Shown piece by piece: positions 34,420 to 44,328 of a DNA stretch of 64,000 bases; positions within the stretch are counted from its first letter, which is position 1, and each line of letters starts with the position of its first letter. The translations under genes and the position numbers were made by a program. The stretch lies in NCBI GenBank assembly GCA_025363755.1, contig JANYLQ010000052.1, forward strand, positions 59,736-123,735, read 5' to 3'. Under the pieces are notes generated by a model. The model was not told the origin of the DNA. It saw only the letters and a program-made list of their open reading frames with translations, and did no database searches. This stretch comes from Hyphomicrobiales bacterium (GTDB taxonomy: Bacteria > Pseudomonadota > Alphaproteobacteria > Rhizobiales > Aestuariivirgaceae).

Positions 34420-35147
34420 TAGGCCGCCCTCAACATTTGCAACGCTTCCGCCGCATTAAGCCTGCCATCATAAAGCGCTCGGCCTGTGATGGCACCCGCA
34501 AGCTTTCGCGCATCAGGTTGCATCATACGCTTGACATCTGCGATAGAAGCAAGGCCGCCAGAGGCAATCACCGGAATTGAAACTGCATCAGCCAATGCCA
34601 ATGTGCTGTCCCAATTAATGCCCGTCAAAATTCCATCACGATCAATATCGGTATAGATAATTGCGGAGACACCTGCGCCCTCAAATTTCTGCGCAAGCTC
34701 AATCACACCAAGCGTCGAGGCCTCGGCCCAACCTTCGACTGCCACCTTGCCACCTTTGGCATCAATGCCCACAGCAATTTTGTCCGGGAAGTTCTTGCAT
34801 GCTTCTTTGACCAATGCAGGATCACGCACAGCGACAGTTCCCAAAATCACACGGGCCAAACCTTTGTTCAGCCAGCTCTCAATATGGGTAAGCGTGCGAA
34901 TGCCTCCGCCTAGTTGAACCGGATTTTTCGTGGCTTTTAATATTGCTTCAACAGCAACACCGTTCACGGACTGGCCTTCAAACGCACCGTTCAAATCCAC
35001 AACATGCAACCAATTGAAGCCCTGTTGTTCAAAAGCCAGCGCTTGTGCCGGAGGACTCCCATTATAAATCGTCGCCTGTTTCATATCGCCAAGTTTAAGC
35101 CGCACGCATTTACCGTCTTTGAGATCAATGGCGGGAAAGAGGATCAT
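34419..35147 (-). CDS. hisA: ProFAR isomerase
   Basis: Isomerises 5'-ProFAR in histidine synthesis; a half-barrel-duplicated TIM barrel like HisF. 242 residues from [22 protein letters not shown], with the catalytic Asp in [37 protein letters not shown], and [15 protein letters not shown] with the second Asp. The start at 35147 gives an ATGA overlap with hisH and the usual N-terminus. Confidence 0.97.
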   Translation of the reverse strand: MILFPAIDLKDGKCVRLKLGDMKQATIYNGSPPAQALAFEQQGFNWLHVVDLNGAFEGQSVNGVAVEAILKATKNPVQLGGGIRTLTHIESWLNKGLARVILGTVAVRDPALVKEACKNFPDKIAVGIDAKGGKVAVEGWAEASTLGVIELAQKFEGAGVSAIIYTDIDRDGILTGINWDSTLALADAVSIPVIASGGLASIADVKRMMQPDARKLAGAITGRALYDGRLNAAEALQMLRAA

Positions 35148-35797
35148 GGCCGCCACCTCAAGAAATTTGCGATCAGCGCCAAACCAAGCGCTTGACTCTT
35201 CTCAGGGTGAAACTGTGTTCCAACAATATTGTCATAGCCAGCCATGGCTGTAACTTCGCCGCCATAGTCGGCAGTAGCGATCAAGTCCTCAGGCAGCGTT
35301 GGCTTCAGATGATAACTATGCACAAAGTACGCATGCAGGCCTTCATCACCTAAAAGAATTCCGTCGAGCAATGCATGCTGCCCTTCAGGTCGAATAGTGT
35401 TCCAGCCCATATGCGGGATTTTTAAATTTTTATCAGCAGGCTCAATCGGAACCACATCGCCCGCAATCCAGCCGAGCCCCGGCGTCACCTCATGCTCAAC
35501 ACCGCGTGTGGCCATGAGTTGCATGCCAACGCAAATGCCAAGGAACGGTTTGCCTTTAACAATAACTTGGTCTTGCAGCGCAGCGCGCATGCCATCAATA
35601 GCCATCAATCCATTGCGGCAATCTTTGAACGCGCCAACACCGGGCAGCACAATGCGTTCGGCTTTTTCTAAATCTTCGGGCCTATTGGAAACGATAATTT
35701 GCGCCTTGATTTTATTGTCATGCGCCGCGCGTTCGAATGCCTTTGCAGCCGAATGCAAATTGCCCGAACCATAATCAATGATGACCGTTTTCGTCAT
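35144..35797 (-). CDS. hisH: Imidazole glycerol phosphate synthase, glutamine amidotransferase subunit
   Basis: Class I amidotransferase that feeds ammonia to HisF. 217 residues: [20 protein letters not shown] at the start, [10 protein letters not shown] (oxyanion strand), [12 protein letters not shown] with the catalytic Cys near residue 87, and [13 protein letters not shown] with catalytic His and Glu near 195. ATGA overlaps on both sides. Confidence 0.97.
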   Translation of the reverse strand: MTKTVIIDYGSGNLHSAAKAFERAAHDNKIKAQIIVSNRPEDLEKAERIVLPGVGAFKDCRNGLMAIDGMRAALQDQVIVKGKPFLGICVGMQLMATRGVEHEVTPGLGWIAGDVVPIEPADKNLKIPHMGWNTIRPEGQHALLDGILLGDEGLHAYFVHSYHLKPTLPEDLIATADYGGEVTAMAGYDNIVGTQFHPEKSQALGLALIANFLRWRP

Positions 35798-36387
35798 CCA
35801 GCTAGCGTGCCTTTGGTTGAGGGGATTACATCCTTCTGGCGCGGATCAATTTCAATGGCCACACGAAGCGCCCGCGCCAGTGCCTTGAAACACGACTCGG
35901 CAATATGATGCGCATTCTCACCATAAGCGTTTTCAATATGCAGGGTGATGCCAGCATTCATCGCAAAAGCTTGAAACCATTCGCGCACCAATTCAGTATC
36001 AAACGTGCCAATTTTCTGGCGCGGGAAATTCACTTTGAAAATCAGGAAAGGCCTGCCGGAAACATCAATGGCGCAGCGTGTGAGCGCCTCGTCCATAGGC
36101 AAATCAGCTGATGCATAACGGCGGATGCCCTTGCGGTCACCTAATGCTTTAGCCACCGCTTGACCAAGCGCGATGCCGCAATCTTCTACCGTGTGATGAT
36201 CATCAATATGCAAATCACCCTTGGCTTCAATCTTCATATCAACCAGCGAATGTCGCGCTAATTGCTCCATCATATGATCGAAAAAACCAACGCCGGTTTT
36301 CATGTCATAAGAGCCCGTGCCGTCGAGCGACACAGAAGCCGAAACTGAAGTTTCAGTGGTTTTGCGAGTGATTGAAGCTTGGCGCAT
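35794..36387 (-). CDS. hisB: Imidazoleglycerol-phosphate dehydratase
   Basis: Manganese enzyme producing imidazole acetol phosphate. 197 residues, monofunctional. [56 protein letters not shown] and [18 protein letters not shown] supply the metal-binding His/Glu set, duplicated in two halves. First gene of hisB-hisH-hisA-hisF-hisE-coaA, divergent from hslVU across about 110 bp. Confidence 0.97.
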   Translation of the reverse strand: MRQASITRKTTETSVSASVSLDGTGSYDMKTGVGFFDHMMEQLARHSLVDMKIEAKGDLHIDDHHTVEDCGIALGQAVAKALGDRKGIRRYASADLPMDEALTRCAIDVSGRPFLIFKVNFPRQKIGTFDTELVREWFQAFAMNAGITLHIENAYGENAHHIAESCFKALARALRVAIEIDPRQKDVIPSTKGTLAG

Positions 36388-36500
36388 GGGTTTTAACCTT
36401 TTCTGGGCGTGGCCTTAGCAGATGCAACATAAATTGGCTACACGCCCTTTAAAATGTTGTCACAAGCGCTTAAGTCATGGCTAACAAAGGAATTCCAGAC

Positions 36501-37046
36501 ATGAGTGACCCGACAAATTGGCATGGCACCACCATTCTTGGTGTGCGCAAAGGCGGTAAAATAGTGATCGCTGGCGATGGTCAAGTGAGCATGGGCCAAA
36601 CCGTGATGAAGGGTAACGCCCGCAAAGTGCGGCCCTTGGGGGCAACGGGCGTGATCGCTGGATTTGCGGGTGCAACGGCGGATGCCATGACGCTGTTTGA
36701 GCGATTGGAAGGCAAGCTGGAGCAATTTCCAAACCAGCTCACAAGGGCTTGTGTTGAGATGGCCAAAGATTGGCGTACAGATCGCTATTTGCGCCGCCTT
36801 GAAGCCATGATGATTGTGGCCGATAAAAATGTGTCGCTGGTGCTGACAGGCACAGGAGATGTGCTGGAACCTGAACATGGCGTGGTGGCGATTGGTTCTG
36901 GTGGCAACTACGCTCTGGCCGCCGCGCGCGCTTTGATGGATACGGATATGGATGCCGAAGCTATCGCCAGAAAGGCGATGGCCATTGCGGCCGATATTTG
37001 TGTTTATACCAATGGCAATTTGACGATTGAGACTTTGAATACATGA
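36501..37046 (+). CDS. hslV: ATP-dependent protease peptidase subunit HslV
   Basis: Threonine peptidase of the HslUV (ClpQY) proteasome-like protease. 181 residues from [19 protein letters not shown], with removal of the first nine exposing the catalytic Thr of [45 protein letters not shown] and [16 protein letters not shown] are conserved. The start at 36501 (AAAGGA upstream) is preferred to an in-frame ATG at 36477. Overlaps hslU by ATGA. Confidence 0.96.
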   Translation: MSDPTNWHGTTILGVRKGGKIVIAGDGQVSMGQTVMKGNARKVRPLGATGVIAGFAGATADAMTLFERLEGKLEQFPNQLTRACVEMAKDWRTDRYLRRLEAMMIVADKNVSLVLTGTGDVLEPEHGVVAIGSGGNYALAAARALMDTDMDAEAIARKAMAIAADICVYTNGNLTIETLNT

Positions 37047-38347
37047 CCAACTTTACTCCCCGCGAAATCGTATCGGAACTTGATCGTTATATCATCGGCC
37101 AGACAGACGCTAAGCGTGCTGTGGCTGTGGCGCTGCGCAACCGCTGGCGCAGGCAGCAACTGACAGGGCAAATGCGCGAAGATATTATTCCGAAAAATAT
37201 TTTGATGATCGGGCCAACAGGTGTTGGTAAAACCGAAATTGCAAGGCGTTTGGCAAAATTGGCCAATGCACCTTTCCTCAAAGTCGAAGCAACCAAATTC
37301 ACTGAGGTTGGTTATGTGGGCCGCGATGTTGATCAGATGATCCGTGATTTGTTAGAAACCGGCATCGGCATGGTCAAGGCTGCGCGCAAAAAGGACGTGG
37401 AAGCACAAGCCCATTTGAATGCTGAAGAGCGCGTGATTGATGTGTTGGTGGGTGCTAACGCTTCGGACGTCACGCGCGAGTCCTTCCGCAAAAAACTTCG
37501 CAGTGGTGAACTCGACACCAAGGAAATTGAAATCCAAGTGCCAGATTCCGGCGGCGTACCAAGCTTTGATATTCCGGGCATGCCTGGCGGTTCGGCATCG
37601 GTGATTAATATTTCAGACATGATGGGCAAGGCGTTCGGCAATCGCACCAAGCCGCGCAAAACGTCGGTTGCACAAGCGCACACAATTTTGCTGGCCGAAG
37701 AGGCCGAAAAACTCCTCGATCAAGATAAGATTATTGCCGAAGCCATAGACCAAGTTGAAAATAATGGCATCGTGTTTCTGGACGAGATTGACAAGATCGC
37801 CTCACGTGGTGATCGTGGCGGTGCTGATGTTTCGCGCGAAGGCGTGCAGCGTGATTTGTTGCCGCTTATTGAAGGCACCACCGTTTCATCCAAGCATGGC
37901 CCCGTGAAGACCGATCATATTTTATTCATCGCATCGGGCGCATTCCATGTGTCCAAACCATCAGACCTGCTGCCCGAATTACAGGGCCGCTTGCCCATCC
38001 GCGTGGAGTTGAAGGCGCTTGGTCAGGACGAATTCCGCCGTATTTTAACTGAGCCGGAAACCAGCTTGCTGAAACAATATAAAGCGCTGCTGGAAACCGA
38101 AAATGTGAATCTTAACTTCACAGATGATGGCGTGATCGCAATTGCGCGTATCGCAGCGGAGATTAACGGCTCAATCGAAAACATTGGTGCTAGGCGGTTG
38201 CAGACTGTGATGGAACGGATTTTGGATGATGTAAGCTTTACGGCGACAGATCGCGCGGGAGAAACGGTCGAAGTTGATGAAGCCTTTGTGGTGAAACATG
38301 TGGGCGCTTTGGCCAAGAATGTGGATTTGAGTAAGTTTATTTTGTAA
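37043..38347 (+). CDS. hslU: ATP-dependent protease ATPase subunit HslU
   Basis: AAA+ unfoldase that feeds substrates to HslV. 434 residues: [34 protein letters not shown] at the start, Walker [14 protein letters not shown] near residue 57, the pore GYVGRDV motif near 90, an I-domain about residues 110-235, Walker [16 protein letters not shown] near 250, and sensor region [15 protein letters not shown] near 312. C-terminal LSKFIL inserts into HslV. Convergent with the next gene, 18 bp apart. Confidence 0.97.
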   Translation: MTNFTPREIVSELDRYIIGQTDAKRAVAVALRNRWRRQQLTGQMREDIIPKNILMIGPTGVGKTEIARRLAKLANAPFLKVEATKFTEVGYVGRDVDQMIRDLLETGIGMVKAARKKDVEAQAHLNAEERVIDVLVGANASDVTRESFRKKLRSGELDTKEIEIQVPDSGGVPSFDIPGMPGGSASVINISDMMGKAFGNRTKPRKTSVAQAHTILLAEEAEKLLDQDKIIAEAIDQVENNGIVFLDEIDKIASRGDRGGADVSREGVQRDLLPLIEGTTVSSKHGPVKTDHILFIASGAFHVSKPSDLLPELQGRLPIRVELKALGQDEFRRILTEPETSLLKQYKALLETENVNLNFTDDGVIAIARIAAEINGSIENIGARRLQTVMERILDDVSFTATDRAGETVEVDEAFVVKHVGALAKNVDLSKFIL

Positions 38348-38365
38348 TCGGCCTGCGAGCCAATC

Positions 38366-39499
38366 TCAGACATTTGCAAACCCACGCCAACCCAGCGCCC
38401 GGTCCTTGTCGCGAAAGCGGCCACTCACCTGTTCGGGCCAAAGCTTGTAAGCCGCTTCGCTCTTGTCCAGGACATGCTGGGCATGCACGGGCCAGTTTGG
38501 GTCTTCCAGAGCGCCACGAGCAAGCGCAATCAAATCAACTTCCCCTGCCTGCAATATTGCTTCCGCTGCTAACGGATCCTGAATAAGGCCCACCGCCGCC
38601 ACAGGCAGTCCGGCTTTGCGCAGGGCTGCGGCCATGGGCACCTGATAGTGGGCGGCAGGTTTCAGCGAGGTGCCATCAAAGCCGCCAGTTGTGCAGTCAA
38701 TCAAATCAACGCCGCGTGCCTTCAGCTCCGGCGCCAATGTGAGGCTGTCTTCGACCGTCCAGCCATCCTTGCCATCAACCACAGAAATGCGCGCCCAAAG
38801 TGGTTTATTCGGAGGCCAATTTGCGCGTGCGGCTTCCACCACTTCCAAAAGCAAGCGCATGCGATTGGCGCGGCTACCACCATATTTGTCGGTGCGGGTG
38901 TTAGACACGGTAGAGAGAAACTGGTTAAGCAAATAACCATGCGCGGCATGAATTTCCGCCACTTCAAATCCGGCCGCATCAGCGCGCTTGAAAGCAGCAG
39001 CAAAATCATCCACCACTTGTTTGATGCCAGCAGCGTCAAGAGCCGTCGGTGTCTGGAATTCAGGCGATGCCAAATGTGGTAAGGCAGATGGGCCAACTGG
39101 CTTCCAAAGTTCAAAACCCACCTCTAGCTTTTCGGCTTCCGTCTCATTGAAGGTCCCACGCCACCAAAGTGGTGTCGAAGCTTTTCGACCAGCATGAGAA
39201 ATCTGTATTCCAGGTACAGCGCCATTTTTCTTCAAGAAAGTGGCAATGCGCGAAAGCGCTGTCGCTTGCTTATCAGTCCATATGCCCACATCACCATACG
39301 AGATGCGCCCTTCAGGTGATACAGCTGTGGCTTCCACCATCACTGCACCAAATCCACCCAAGGCAAATCGACCAAGATTAACCAGATGCCAGTCATTCAC
39401 CAGGCCATGCTTGGCCATGTATTGGCACATGGGAGAAACAACAGTTCGGTTACGCAATGTGATATCACGCTGCTGGAATGGCGAAAACAAAACCGACAT
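38366..39499 (-). CDS. Old yellow enzyme family NADH:flavin oxidoreductase (YqjM-like)
   Basis: FMN-dependent ene-reductase, 377 residues. The N-terminal SPMCQYMAKHGLVNDWHLVNLG with the active-site Cys is diagnostic of the YqjM/thermophilic-like branch. IQISHAGRKAS, VEIHAAHGYLLNQFLS (here VAEIHAAHGYLL) with the His-x2-His substrate pair, TDKYGGSRANRMRLLLEVVEA and a late IALARGALEDPNWP follow. It may reduce enals, xenobiotics or nitro compounds; the physiological substrate is unknown. Confidence 0.92.
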   Translation of the reverse strand: MSVLFSPFQQRDITLRNRTVVSPMCQYMAKHGLVNDWHLVNLGRFALGGFGAVMVEATAVSPEGRISYGDVGIWTDKQATALSRIATFLKKNGAVPGIQISHAGRKASTPLWWRGTFNETEAEKLEVGFELWKPVGPSALPHLASPEFQTPTALDAAGIKQVVDDFAAAFKRADAAGFEVAEIHAAHGYLLNQFLSTVSNTRTDKYGGSRANRMRLLLEVVEAARANWPPNKPLWARISVVDGKDGWTVEDSLTLAPELKARGVDLIDCTTGGFDGTSLKPAAHYQVPMAAALRKAGLPVAAVGLIQDPLAAEAILQAGEVDLIALARGALEDPNWPVHAQHVLDKSEAAYKLWPEQVSGRFRDKDRALGWRGFANV

Positions 39500-39517
39500 T
39501 GTGGTGAATGCTCCTGC

Positions 39518-40315
39518 TTACGCCTTGATATCCTCAGGTCGTGGCATTGAAATAATGTTATACCCCGAATCCACATAGTGAATTTCACCCGTCACACCAC
39601 CCGATAATGGCGAGAGCAAATACAAACCAGCGCCACCCACTTCTTCCAACGTAATCGTCCGCCGCAACGGCGCGTGGGCGGCTTGGAAGTTGAACATGGC
39701 GCGAGCGTCGCCAATGCCTGCACCAGCAAGCGTGCGCATGGGGCCTGCGGAAATTGCGTTCACACGAATGCCTTGTGGGCCATAATCGCCAGCGAGATAG
39801 CGCACAGCAGATTCAAGCGCCGCCTTGGCAACGCCCATTACATTGTAATTTGGCATCACGCGGGTGGAACCACCATAAGTGAGCGTTATGATAGAGCCGC
39901 CATCTGGCATCAGCTCAGCGGCACGTTTGGAAATTTCAACAAATGAGAAACACGAGATCACCATCGTCTTGGTGAAATTCTCTCTCGAAGTATCAGCAAA
40001 TTTGCCTTTGAGTTCATTCTTGTCGGAGAACGCAATGGCGTGAACCAGAAAATCAATCTTGCCCCATTTTTGCTTGAGCGCCGCAAACACCGCATCAACG
40101 GTTGAAATATCTTCCACATCGCAAGGCAGCAAAATATCGGAACCGACCGATTTTGCCAAAGGCTCCACGCGCTTGCCAAAAGCTTCGCCTTGATAGGTAA
40201 AAGCAAGCTCCGCCCCTTGTGCAGCCAGTGCTTGCGCAATGCCCCAGGCAATAGAGTGGTCATTGGCAACGCCCATCACGAGGCCGCGTTTGCCTTGCAT
40301 TAGTCCAGCAGTCAT
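39518..40315 (-). CDS. fabI: Enoyl-[acyl-carrier-protein] reductase FabI
   Basis: NADH-dependent last step of fatty-acid elongation; triclosan target. 265 residues: GKRGLVMGVANDHSIAWGIAQ (cofactor loop), FLVHAIAFSDKNELKG, and catalytic Tyr/Lys in YNVMGVAKAALE (Y-x6-K) near residue 158. AISAGPMRTLAGAGIGD and the C-terminal GGAGLYLLSPLSGGVTGEIHYVDSGYN are standard. Last gene of fabA-fabB-fabI. Confidence 0.96.
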   Translation of the reverse strand: MTAGLMQGKRGLVMGVANDHSIAWGIAQALAAQGAELAFTYQGEAFGKRVEPLAKSVGSDILLPCDVEDISTVDAVFAALKQKWGKIDFLVHAIAFSDKNELKGKFADTSRENFTKTMVISCFSFVEISKRAAELMPDGGSIITLTYGGSTRVMPNYNVMGVAKAALESAVRYLAGDYGPQGIRVNAISAGPMRTLAGAGIGDARAMFNFQAAHAPLRRTITLEEVGGAGLYLLSPLSGGVTGEIHYVDSGYNIISMPRPEDIKA

Positions 40316-40322
40316 TTTTTAA

Positions 40323-41534
40323 TTATCCATTATAACGTTGCATAACGAGCGTGGCATTGGTGCCACCAAAGCCAAAGCTGTTCGACATCACAGTGTCGAC
40401 TTTGGCATTGTCCACACGCTTGCGCAGAATTGGCACATCGGCAAATTCTGGATCAAGCTCTTCAATGTTGGCACTCTCGCACAAGAAACCATTCTTCATC
40501 ATCAGCAATGAATAAATCGCCTCTTGAACGCCCGTCGCGCCAAGTGAATGACCCGTGAGCGATTTTGTTGAAGAGATTGGTGGAATTTTATCGCCAAACA
40601 CGGCGCGAATGGCCTCAATTTCTTTTTGGTCACCCACTGGTGTCGATGTGCCATGTGGATTGATGTAATCAATCTGGCCAACACGCTCCATGGCCATTTT
40701 CATGCAACGCATTGCACCTTCGCCTGATGGCGCCACCATGTCATAGCCATCAGATGTGGCGCCGTAACCCACAATCTCAGCGTAGATTTTCGCACCCCGC
40801 GCTTTGGCGTGTTCCAACTCTTCCAGCACAACTGTGCCAGCACCGCCAGCGATCACAAAGCCGTCACGGTTTTTATCATAGGCGCGAGACGCCGTGGCAG
40901 GCGTGGCGTTATATTTGGAAGACATGGCTCCCATGGCATCAAACATGACGGACATCGTCCAATCCAGTTCTTCGCCGCCGCCCGCAAACATAACATCCTG
41001 CTTGCCCCATTGGATAAGTTCTGCCGCATTGCCGATGCAATGGGCTGATGTGGCGCAAGCTGACGAGATTGAATAATTCACGCCGCGAATACCAAACGGC
41101 GTGGCCAGTGTTGCGGAGTTGGTCGAAGACATGGTGGCTGGAACTGCAAATGGCCCCACGCGCTTTGGGCCTTTCTCGCGTGTGGTATCAGCAGCCTGCA
41201 CCACAATGCGTGTGGACGGCCCACCAGAACCCATGATGATTCCAGTACGATCATTCTTCTGATCTTTTTCTTCGAGGCCAGAGTCTGCAATCGCTTGCTG
41301 CATGGCCACATAATTCCAGGCCGCACCATCGCCCATAAAGCGGCGCACGCGGCGATCAACGGTATCCAAATCATAATTCGGTGCGCCATGCACTTGGCAG
41401 CGAAAACCCAGCTCCGCATATTTCTCAGCCCGCACAATACCAGACTTGGCATCATGTAATGATGTAGTGACTTCCTGCACATTGTTGCCAATGCTCGAAA
41501 CAATGCCCATTCCCGTAACGACAACACGACGCAT
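40323..41534 (-). CDS. fabB: Beta-ketoacyl-ACP synthase I
   Basis: Condensing enzyme needed for elongation of unsaturated fatty acids. 403 residues: [15 protein letters not shown] at the start, catalytic Cys in [14 protein letters not shown] near residue 163, His in [11 protein letters not shown] near 298, and Lys/His in [14 protein letters not shown] near 325. [15 protein letters not shown] ends the thiolase fold. Position beside fabA and the FabB-type sequence favour FabB over FabF. A structured repeat lies between it and fabA. Confidence 0.96.
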   Translation of the reverse strand: MRRVVVTGMGIVSSIGNNVQEVTTSLHDAKSGIVRAEKYAELGFRCQVHGAPNYDLDTVDRRVRRFMGDGAAWNYVAMQQAIADSGLEEKDQKNDRTGIIMGSGGPSTRIVVQAADTTREKGPKRVGPFAVPATMSSTNSATLATPFGIRGVNYSISSACATSAHCIGNAAELIQWGKQDVMFAGGGEELDWTMSVMFDAMGAMSSKYNATPATASRAYDKNRDGFVIAGGAGTVVLEELEHAKARGAKIYAEIVGYGATSDGYDMVAPSGEGAMRCMKMAMERVGQIDYINPHGTSTPVGDQKEIEAIRAVFGDKIPPISSTKSLTGHSLGATGVQEAIYSLLMMKNGFLCESANIEELDPEFADVPILRKRVDNAKVDTVMSNSFGFGGTNATLVMQRYNG

Positions 41535-41556
41535 CTTTGACTCTCCTTAGGCGCTA

Positions 41557-41650
41557 GATCAACCCGACCTTTGACGAACTCGTCAAAGGTCGGAAAAGTT
41601 GATCGACATTATCAACTTGGGCGAATTTGACTTTTCCATGAAAAGTCAAA
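41557..41650. repeat. Structured dispersed repeat, copy B (fabA 3' end)
   Basis: Second copy of the element at 6208-6302. GATCAAC (41557-41563)/GTTGATC (41598-41604) encloses a perfect 12-bp stem CGACCTTTGACG/CGTCAAAGGTCG. The third hairpin is TTTGACTTTTC (41626-41636)/GAAAAGTCAAA (41640-41650). The inner-stem bases that differ from copy A change in pairs, keeping the stem. The fabA stop codon lies at 41646-41648, the same place in the element as the marC stop. Confidence 0.8.
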
Positions 41651-42161
41651 TCGCACTAGGTACAAATAGACCGACTTTCATGTCAGTCACATTATATATG
41701 GTCTCGCCATCGGCTTTCATCACCCCGTCTGCCACTGCTAATTTCAGCTTGCGCAAGATCAGGCGTTTGACTTCCACTTCATAGGTGACCTTTTTAACCG
41801 TTGGCGTCACCATGCCGCTAAACTTAACATCGCCGACACCAAGTGCACGGCCACGGCCGGGCTCACCCAACCAACCAAGGAAAAATCCCGTAAGTTGCCA
41901 CAAAGCATCAAGGCCTAAACAACCTGGCATCACCGGATCACCTTCAAAATGGCAGGGAAAGAACCAGAGATCAGGCCTGATATCGAACTCAGCCACAATC
42001 TTGCCCAGCCCATGTGCCCCACCTTTTTCTTCCACATGGGTGATGCGGTCAAACATCAACATGGGCGGCAATGGCAATTGCGCGTTGCCCGGGCCAAACA
42101 ATGTGCCGCGCCCGCAGGCAATTAGATCATCATAAAGAAAGCTTGATTTACGTTCGCTCAT
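41646..42161 (-). CDS. fabA: 3-hydroxydecanoyl-ACP dehydratase/isomerase
   Basis: Introduces the cis double bond at the C10 stage of fatty-acid synthesis. 171 residues from [23 protein letters not shown]. The catalytic His lies in [24 protein letters not shown] near residue 70, with the Asp in [10 protein letters not shown]. An in-frame upstream extension of 58 residues has no family support. First gene of fabA-fabB-fabI. Its stop and last codons lie in structured repeat copy B. Confidence 0.97.
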   Translation of the reverse strand: MSERKSSFLYDDLIACGRGTLFGPGNAQLPLPPMLMFDRITHVEEKGGAHGLGKIVAEFDIRPDLWFFPCHFEGDPVMPGCLGLDALWQLTGFFLGWLGEPGRGRALGVGDVKFSGMVTPTVKKVTYEVEVKRLILRKLKLAVADGVMKADGETIYNVTDMKVGLFVPSAI

Positions 42162-42340
42162 AAACTTGTGAGAAGTCCTAATTTGTTCAGGCCACTGCTT
42201 TACACGAGGACCCGCACGGTTAAAAGGCCTTGAAAATGATGGCTGTGGATGGGTGGAATTGCGTGGTTTTTCAGTCTGTGCGACTTCTTCCCCGTCGCAT
42301 TCTGTGCCAGTATGCACGCGAACTATGAGGAGCATCCACT

Positions 42341-42970
42341 ATGGATATTAAATCTGAACTATCCCTTCGCGAAAATTTTCCACCCACTATGGAGTTGGCT
42401 AAATCAAAGCAGATGTCGCGGCTCGACAAACATTCGCGAAACTTCATTTCAAAATCGCCATTCTTATGCATCTCCACCGCAAATTCATTGGGCAAGGCCG
42501 ACGTTTCGCCACGCGGTGACCCGCCAGGTTTTGTTCAGGCTCTTGACGACAAAACCTTAATCATCCCAGATCGACCCGGCAATAACCGCCTCGACACCAT
42601 GGCAAATATTGTGGACAACCCGAATGTCGCCCTGATTTTTTTCATCCCCGGAATCGAAGATACTTTGCGCGTTGCGGGGCGTGCAAGCATTATTAGAGAT
42701 GAAGCAATTCTTGCCAAATGTACCGTCAAAGGTAAAACGCCAAAGATTGGCATTGCCGTTAAAATTGACGAAATCTTTTTTCACTGTGCTGCAGCGCTGA
42801 AACGCTCACATCTCTGGGGTGATGAAAACCGCGTGAACAAATCCGAAATGCCAACACTTGCGCGCATCATCCTCGATCAAACATCGGCGAGCGGTCAGTG
42901 CGAAGACGAAGCTGTTGTGATTGAAACAGAGCAAGATATTCAGGAAGCATATCGGACACATTTATATTGA
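42341..42970 (+). CDS. Pyridoxamine-5'-phosphate-oxidase-like FMN-binding protein (MSMEG_1061 type)
   Basis: 209-residue split-barrel flavin-binding protein. NFISKSPFLCISTANSLGKADVSPRGDPPGFV and LIIPDRPGNNRLDTMANIVDNPNVALIFFIPGIEDTLRVAGRASI are the family's core. FFHCAAALKRSHLWGD closes it. Probably a small FMN- or F420-type reductase rather than PdxH. Divergent from fabA across 179 bp; start has TGAGGAG upstream. Confidence 0.85.
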   Translation: MDIKSELSLRENFPPTMELAKSKQMSRLDKHSRNFISKSPFLCISTANSLGKADVSPRGDPPGFVQALDDKTLIIPDRPGNNRLDTMANIVDNPNVALIFFIPGIEDTLRVAGRASIIRDEAILAKCTVKGKTPKIGIAVKIDEIFFHCAAALKRSHLWGDENRVNKSEMPTLARIILDQTSASGQCEDEAVVIETEQDIQEAYRTHLY

Positions 42971-43001
42971 TGATTTAACAAATCCGCAAATAAGCGTGAC
43001 T

Positions 43002-43583
43002 CTAATTCACCACTTCACCGGGATAAGCGCCCCAAAGCTTTTCCTGCTGAACATAGCCGCGAAAACCGCTGATCTTCACGTCGCACCACTGCCCATCACA
43101 CGAGGCGATTTCACCAAAAGCGCCAGGTGCCAAATTGGCGAGCCAAGCCGATTGCAAATTGGCGCTTGAATAGAGCGGCGTCAGTTCAGTTTTTTTCCAT
43201 GGCTCAACCAACGCGTTGCGTTTGCCAGCCAGCATATTTTGCAAAATCCAGCCTTCCGTGCCCTCACTGTCGCGAATGCGCCGCCAAGTTTCAAACTCAG
43301 CGATGATTTCCACTGGCAGGCCTTTGACTTGGTAAACCCAAGCCACATCATGATCGCTTGATGGGCCTTTGCGCACGTTTACCTTTTCAGCTTTGAGCGA
43401 AACAAAGCGAGGGATGGGAAGGCCAGACGGGCCTAATGTGTTTGTGATGGGATCAATCGAACCTGTAACTTCGGCATTGGTATCATGGTGCTTTTTGCCA
43501 AATGTCCAATAAAGCCCACCTGCTGCAACCGCAAAGCAAGACAAAGCCACCAAAGCCGAAACCAACGGACGCGCCATCACCAA
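43002..43583 (-). CDS. SH3-domain-containing exported protein
   Basis: 193 residues with an N-terminal helix (LVSALVALSCFAVAAGGLYWTF) acting as signal or membrane anchor. Two bacterial SH3 repeats follow: FVSLKAEKVNVRKGPSSDHDVAWVYQVKGLPVEIIAEFETWRRIRDSEGTEGWI and a shorter second copy ending GQWCDVKISGFRGYVQQ. Such proteins probably bind peptidoglycan in the periplasm. Start could also be the Met two codons later. Confidence 0.85.
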   Translation of the reverse strand: MVMARPLVSALVALSCFAVAAGGLYWTFGKKHHDTNAEVTGSIDPITNTLGPSGLPIPRFVSLKAEKVNVRKGPSSDHDVAWVYQVKGLPVEIIAEFETWRRIRDSEGTEGWILQNMLAGKRNALVEPWKKTELTPLYSSANLQSAWLANLAPGAFGEIASCDGQWCDVKISGFRGYVQQEKLWGAYPGEVVN

Positions 43584-43659
43584 TACCCTAAATTTTATCT
43601 AAAATTGCCGCGTCAAGGTTAAGATTGCGTCAATGGCTTGGGGCGGGCTAGCAAGGGCT

Positions 43660-44241
43660 ATGAATAAGAGCCAATTTAGAATCACCAAAACCGAAATTAC
43701 GGCCAAAGGCTGGTCCTCGCTGTCCAAATTGACCGTGGATGCCATAATGAGCGATGGCCGCAAGGTTGAACTCAAACGCGAAGTGGCCGACCATGGCCAT
43801 GGCGCGTCAATTTTAGCGGTCGACCCAAAACGCGGTACTTGTCTTCTTGTGCGCCAATGGCGGGCAGGGGCGGCATTTAACGGCGATGACGGGTTTCTGA
43901 TTGAAGCGTGTGCTGGATTATTAGATGCCGATCATCCCGAAGATTGTGTGCGCCGCGAAGCCCTTGAGGAACTGGGCACTCAATTAAAAGACATTCGACA
44001 CGTTTGCGATTGCTACTCAAGCCCCGGCGCTGTTTCGGAAAAGCTCAGCCTGTTTGTTGGTAGTTATTCTTTGGCAGACCGCATTAATGCGGGTGGGGGG
44101 CTGCTGGAAGAGGGCGAGGATATTGAAGTTCTAGAAATGCCTATTGATGTCGCTTACGACATGATCGCGAGCGGCGGCATTATCGACGCTAAAACGATCA
44201 TTTTATTGCAGCATGTCAAGTTGCAAAACCTTCAGAATTGA
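43660..44241 (+). CDS. nudK: NUDIX hydrolase, NudK-like
   Basis: 193 residues resembling GDP-mannose/ADP-sugar pyrophosphatase NudK throughout. ACAGLLDADHPEDCVRREALEELG is the Nudix box (REALEELG keeps the metal-binding helix; the first conserved Glu is replaced by Asp/His). YSSPGAVSEKLSLFVGSY and INAGGGLLEEGEDIEVLEMP are NudK hallmarks. The start at 43660 is preferred to ATG 43633. Exact substrate unproven. Confidence 0.85.
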   Translation: MNKSQFRITKTEITAKGWSSLSKLTVDAIMSDGRKVELKREVADHGHGASILAVDPKRGTCLLVRQWRAGAAFNGDDGFLIEACAGLLDADHPEDCVRREALEELGTQLKDIRHVCDCYSSPGAVSEKLSLFVGSYSLADRINAGGGLLEEGEDIEVLEMPIDVAYDMIASGGIIDAKTIILLQHVKLQNLQN

Positions 44242-44275
44242 TCACATCTTTATGATAATAAAACAAATAGATTCA

Positions 44276-44310
44276 TTTGCATCGCTGGGCCGTCGCCGTG
44301 AAGATGCAAA
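44276..44310 (+). other. Perfect hairpin in the 5' leader of the ynjB-like gene
   Basis: TTTGCATC (44276-44283) pairs with GATGCAAA (44303-44310) around a 19-base G+C-rich loop, directly before the AAGGAGA ribosome site. No T-run follows, so it is not a terminator. It may stabilise the mRNA or act as a regulatory element. Confidence 0.45.
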
Positions 44311-44328
44311 CTTAAGGAGAAATTACCA

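Noticed and set aside
36471..36486. CtrA-box-like TTAA-N7-CTAAC before hslV
   Set aside because: One of the eight core bases is wrong and the site overlaps a possible start codon; too weak to call.
38648..39114. Long antisense reading frames inside the old yellow enzyme gene
   Set aside because: They are opposite-strand or frame-shifted shadows with no domain or ribosome site; the oxidoreductase explains the region.
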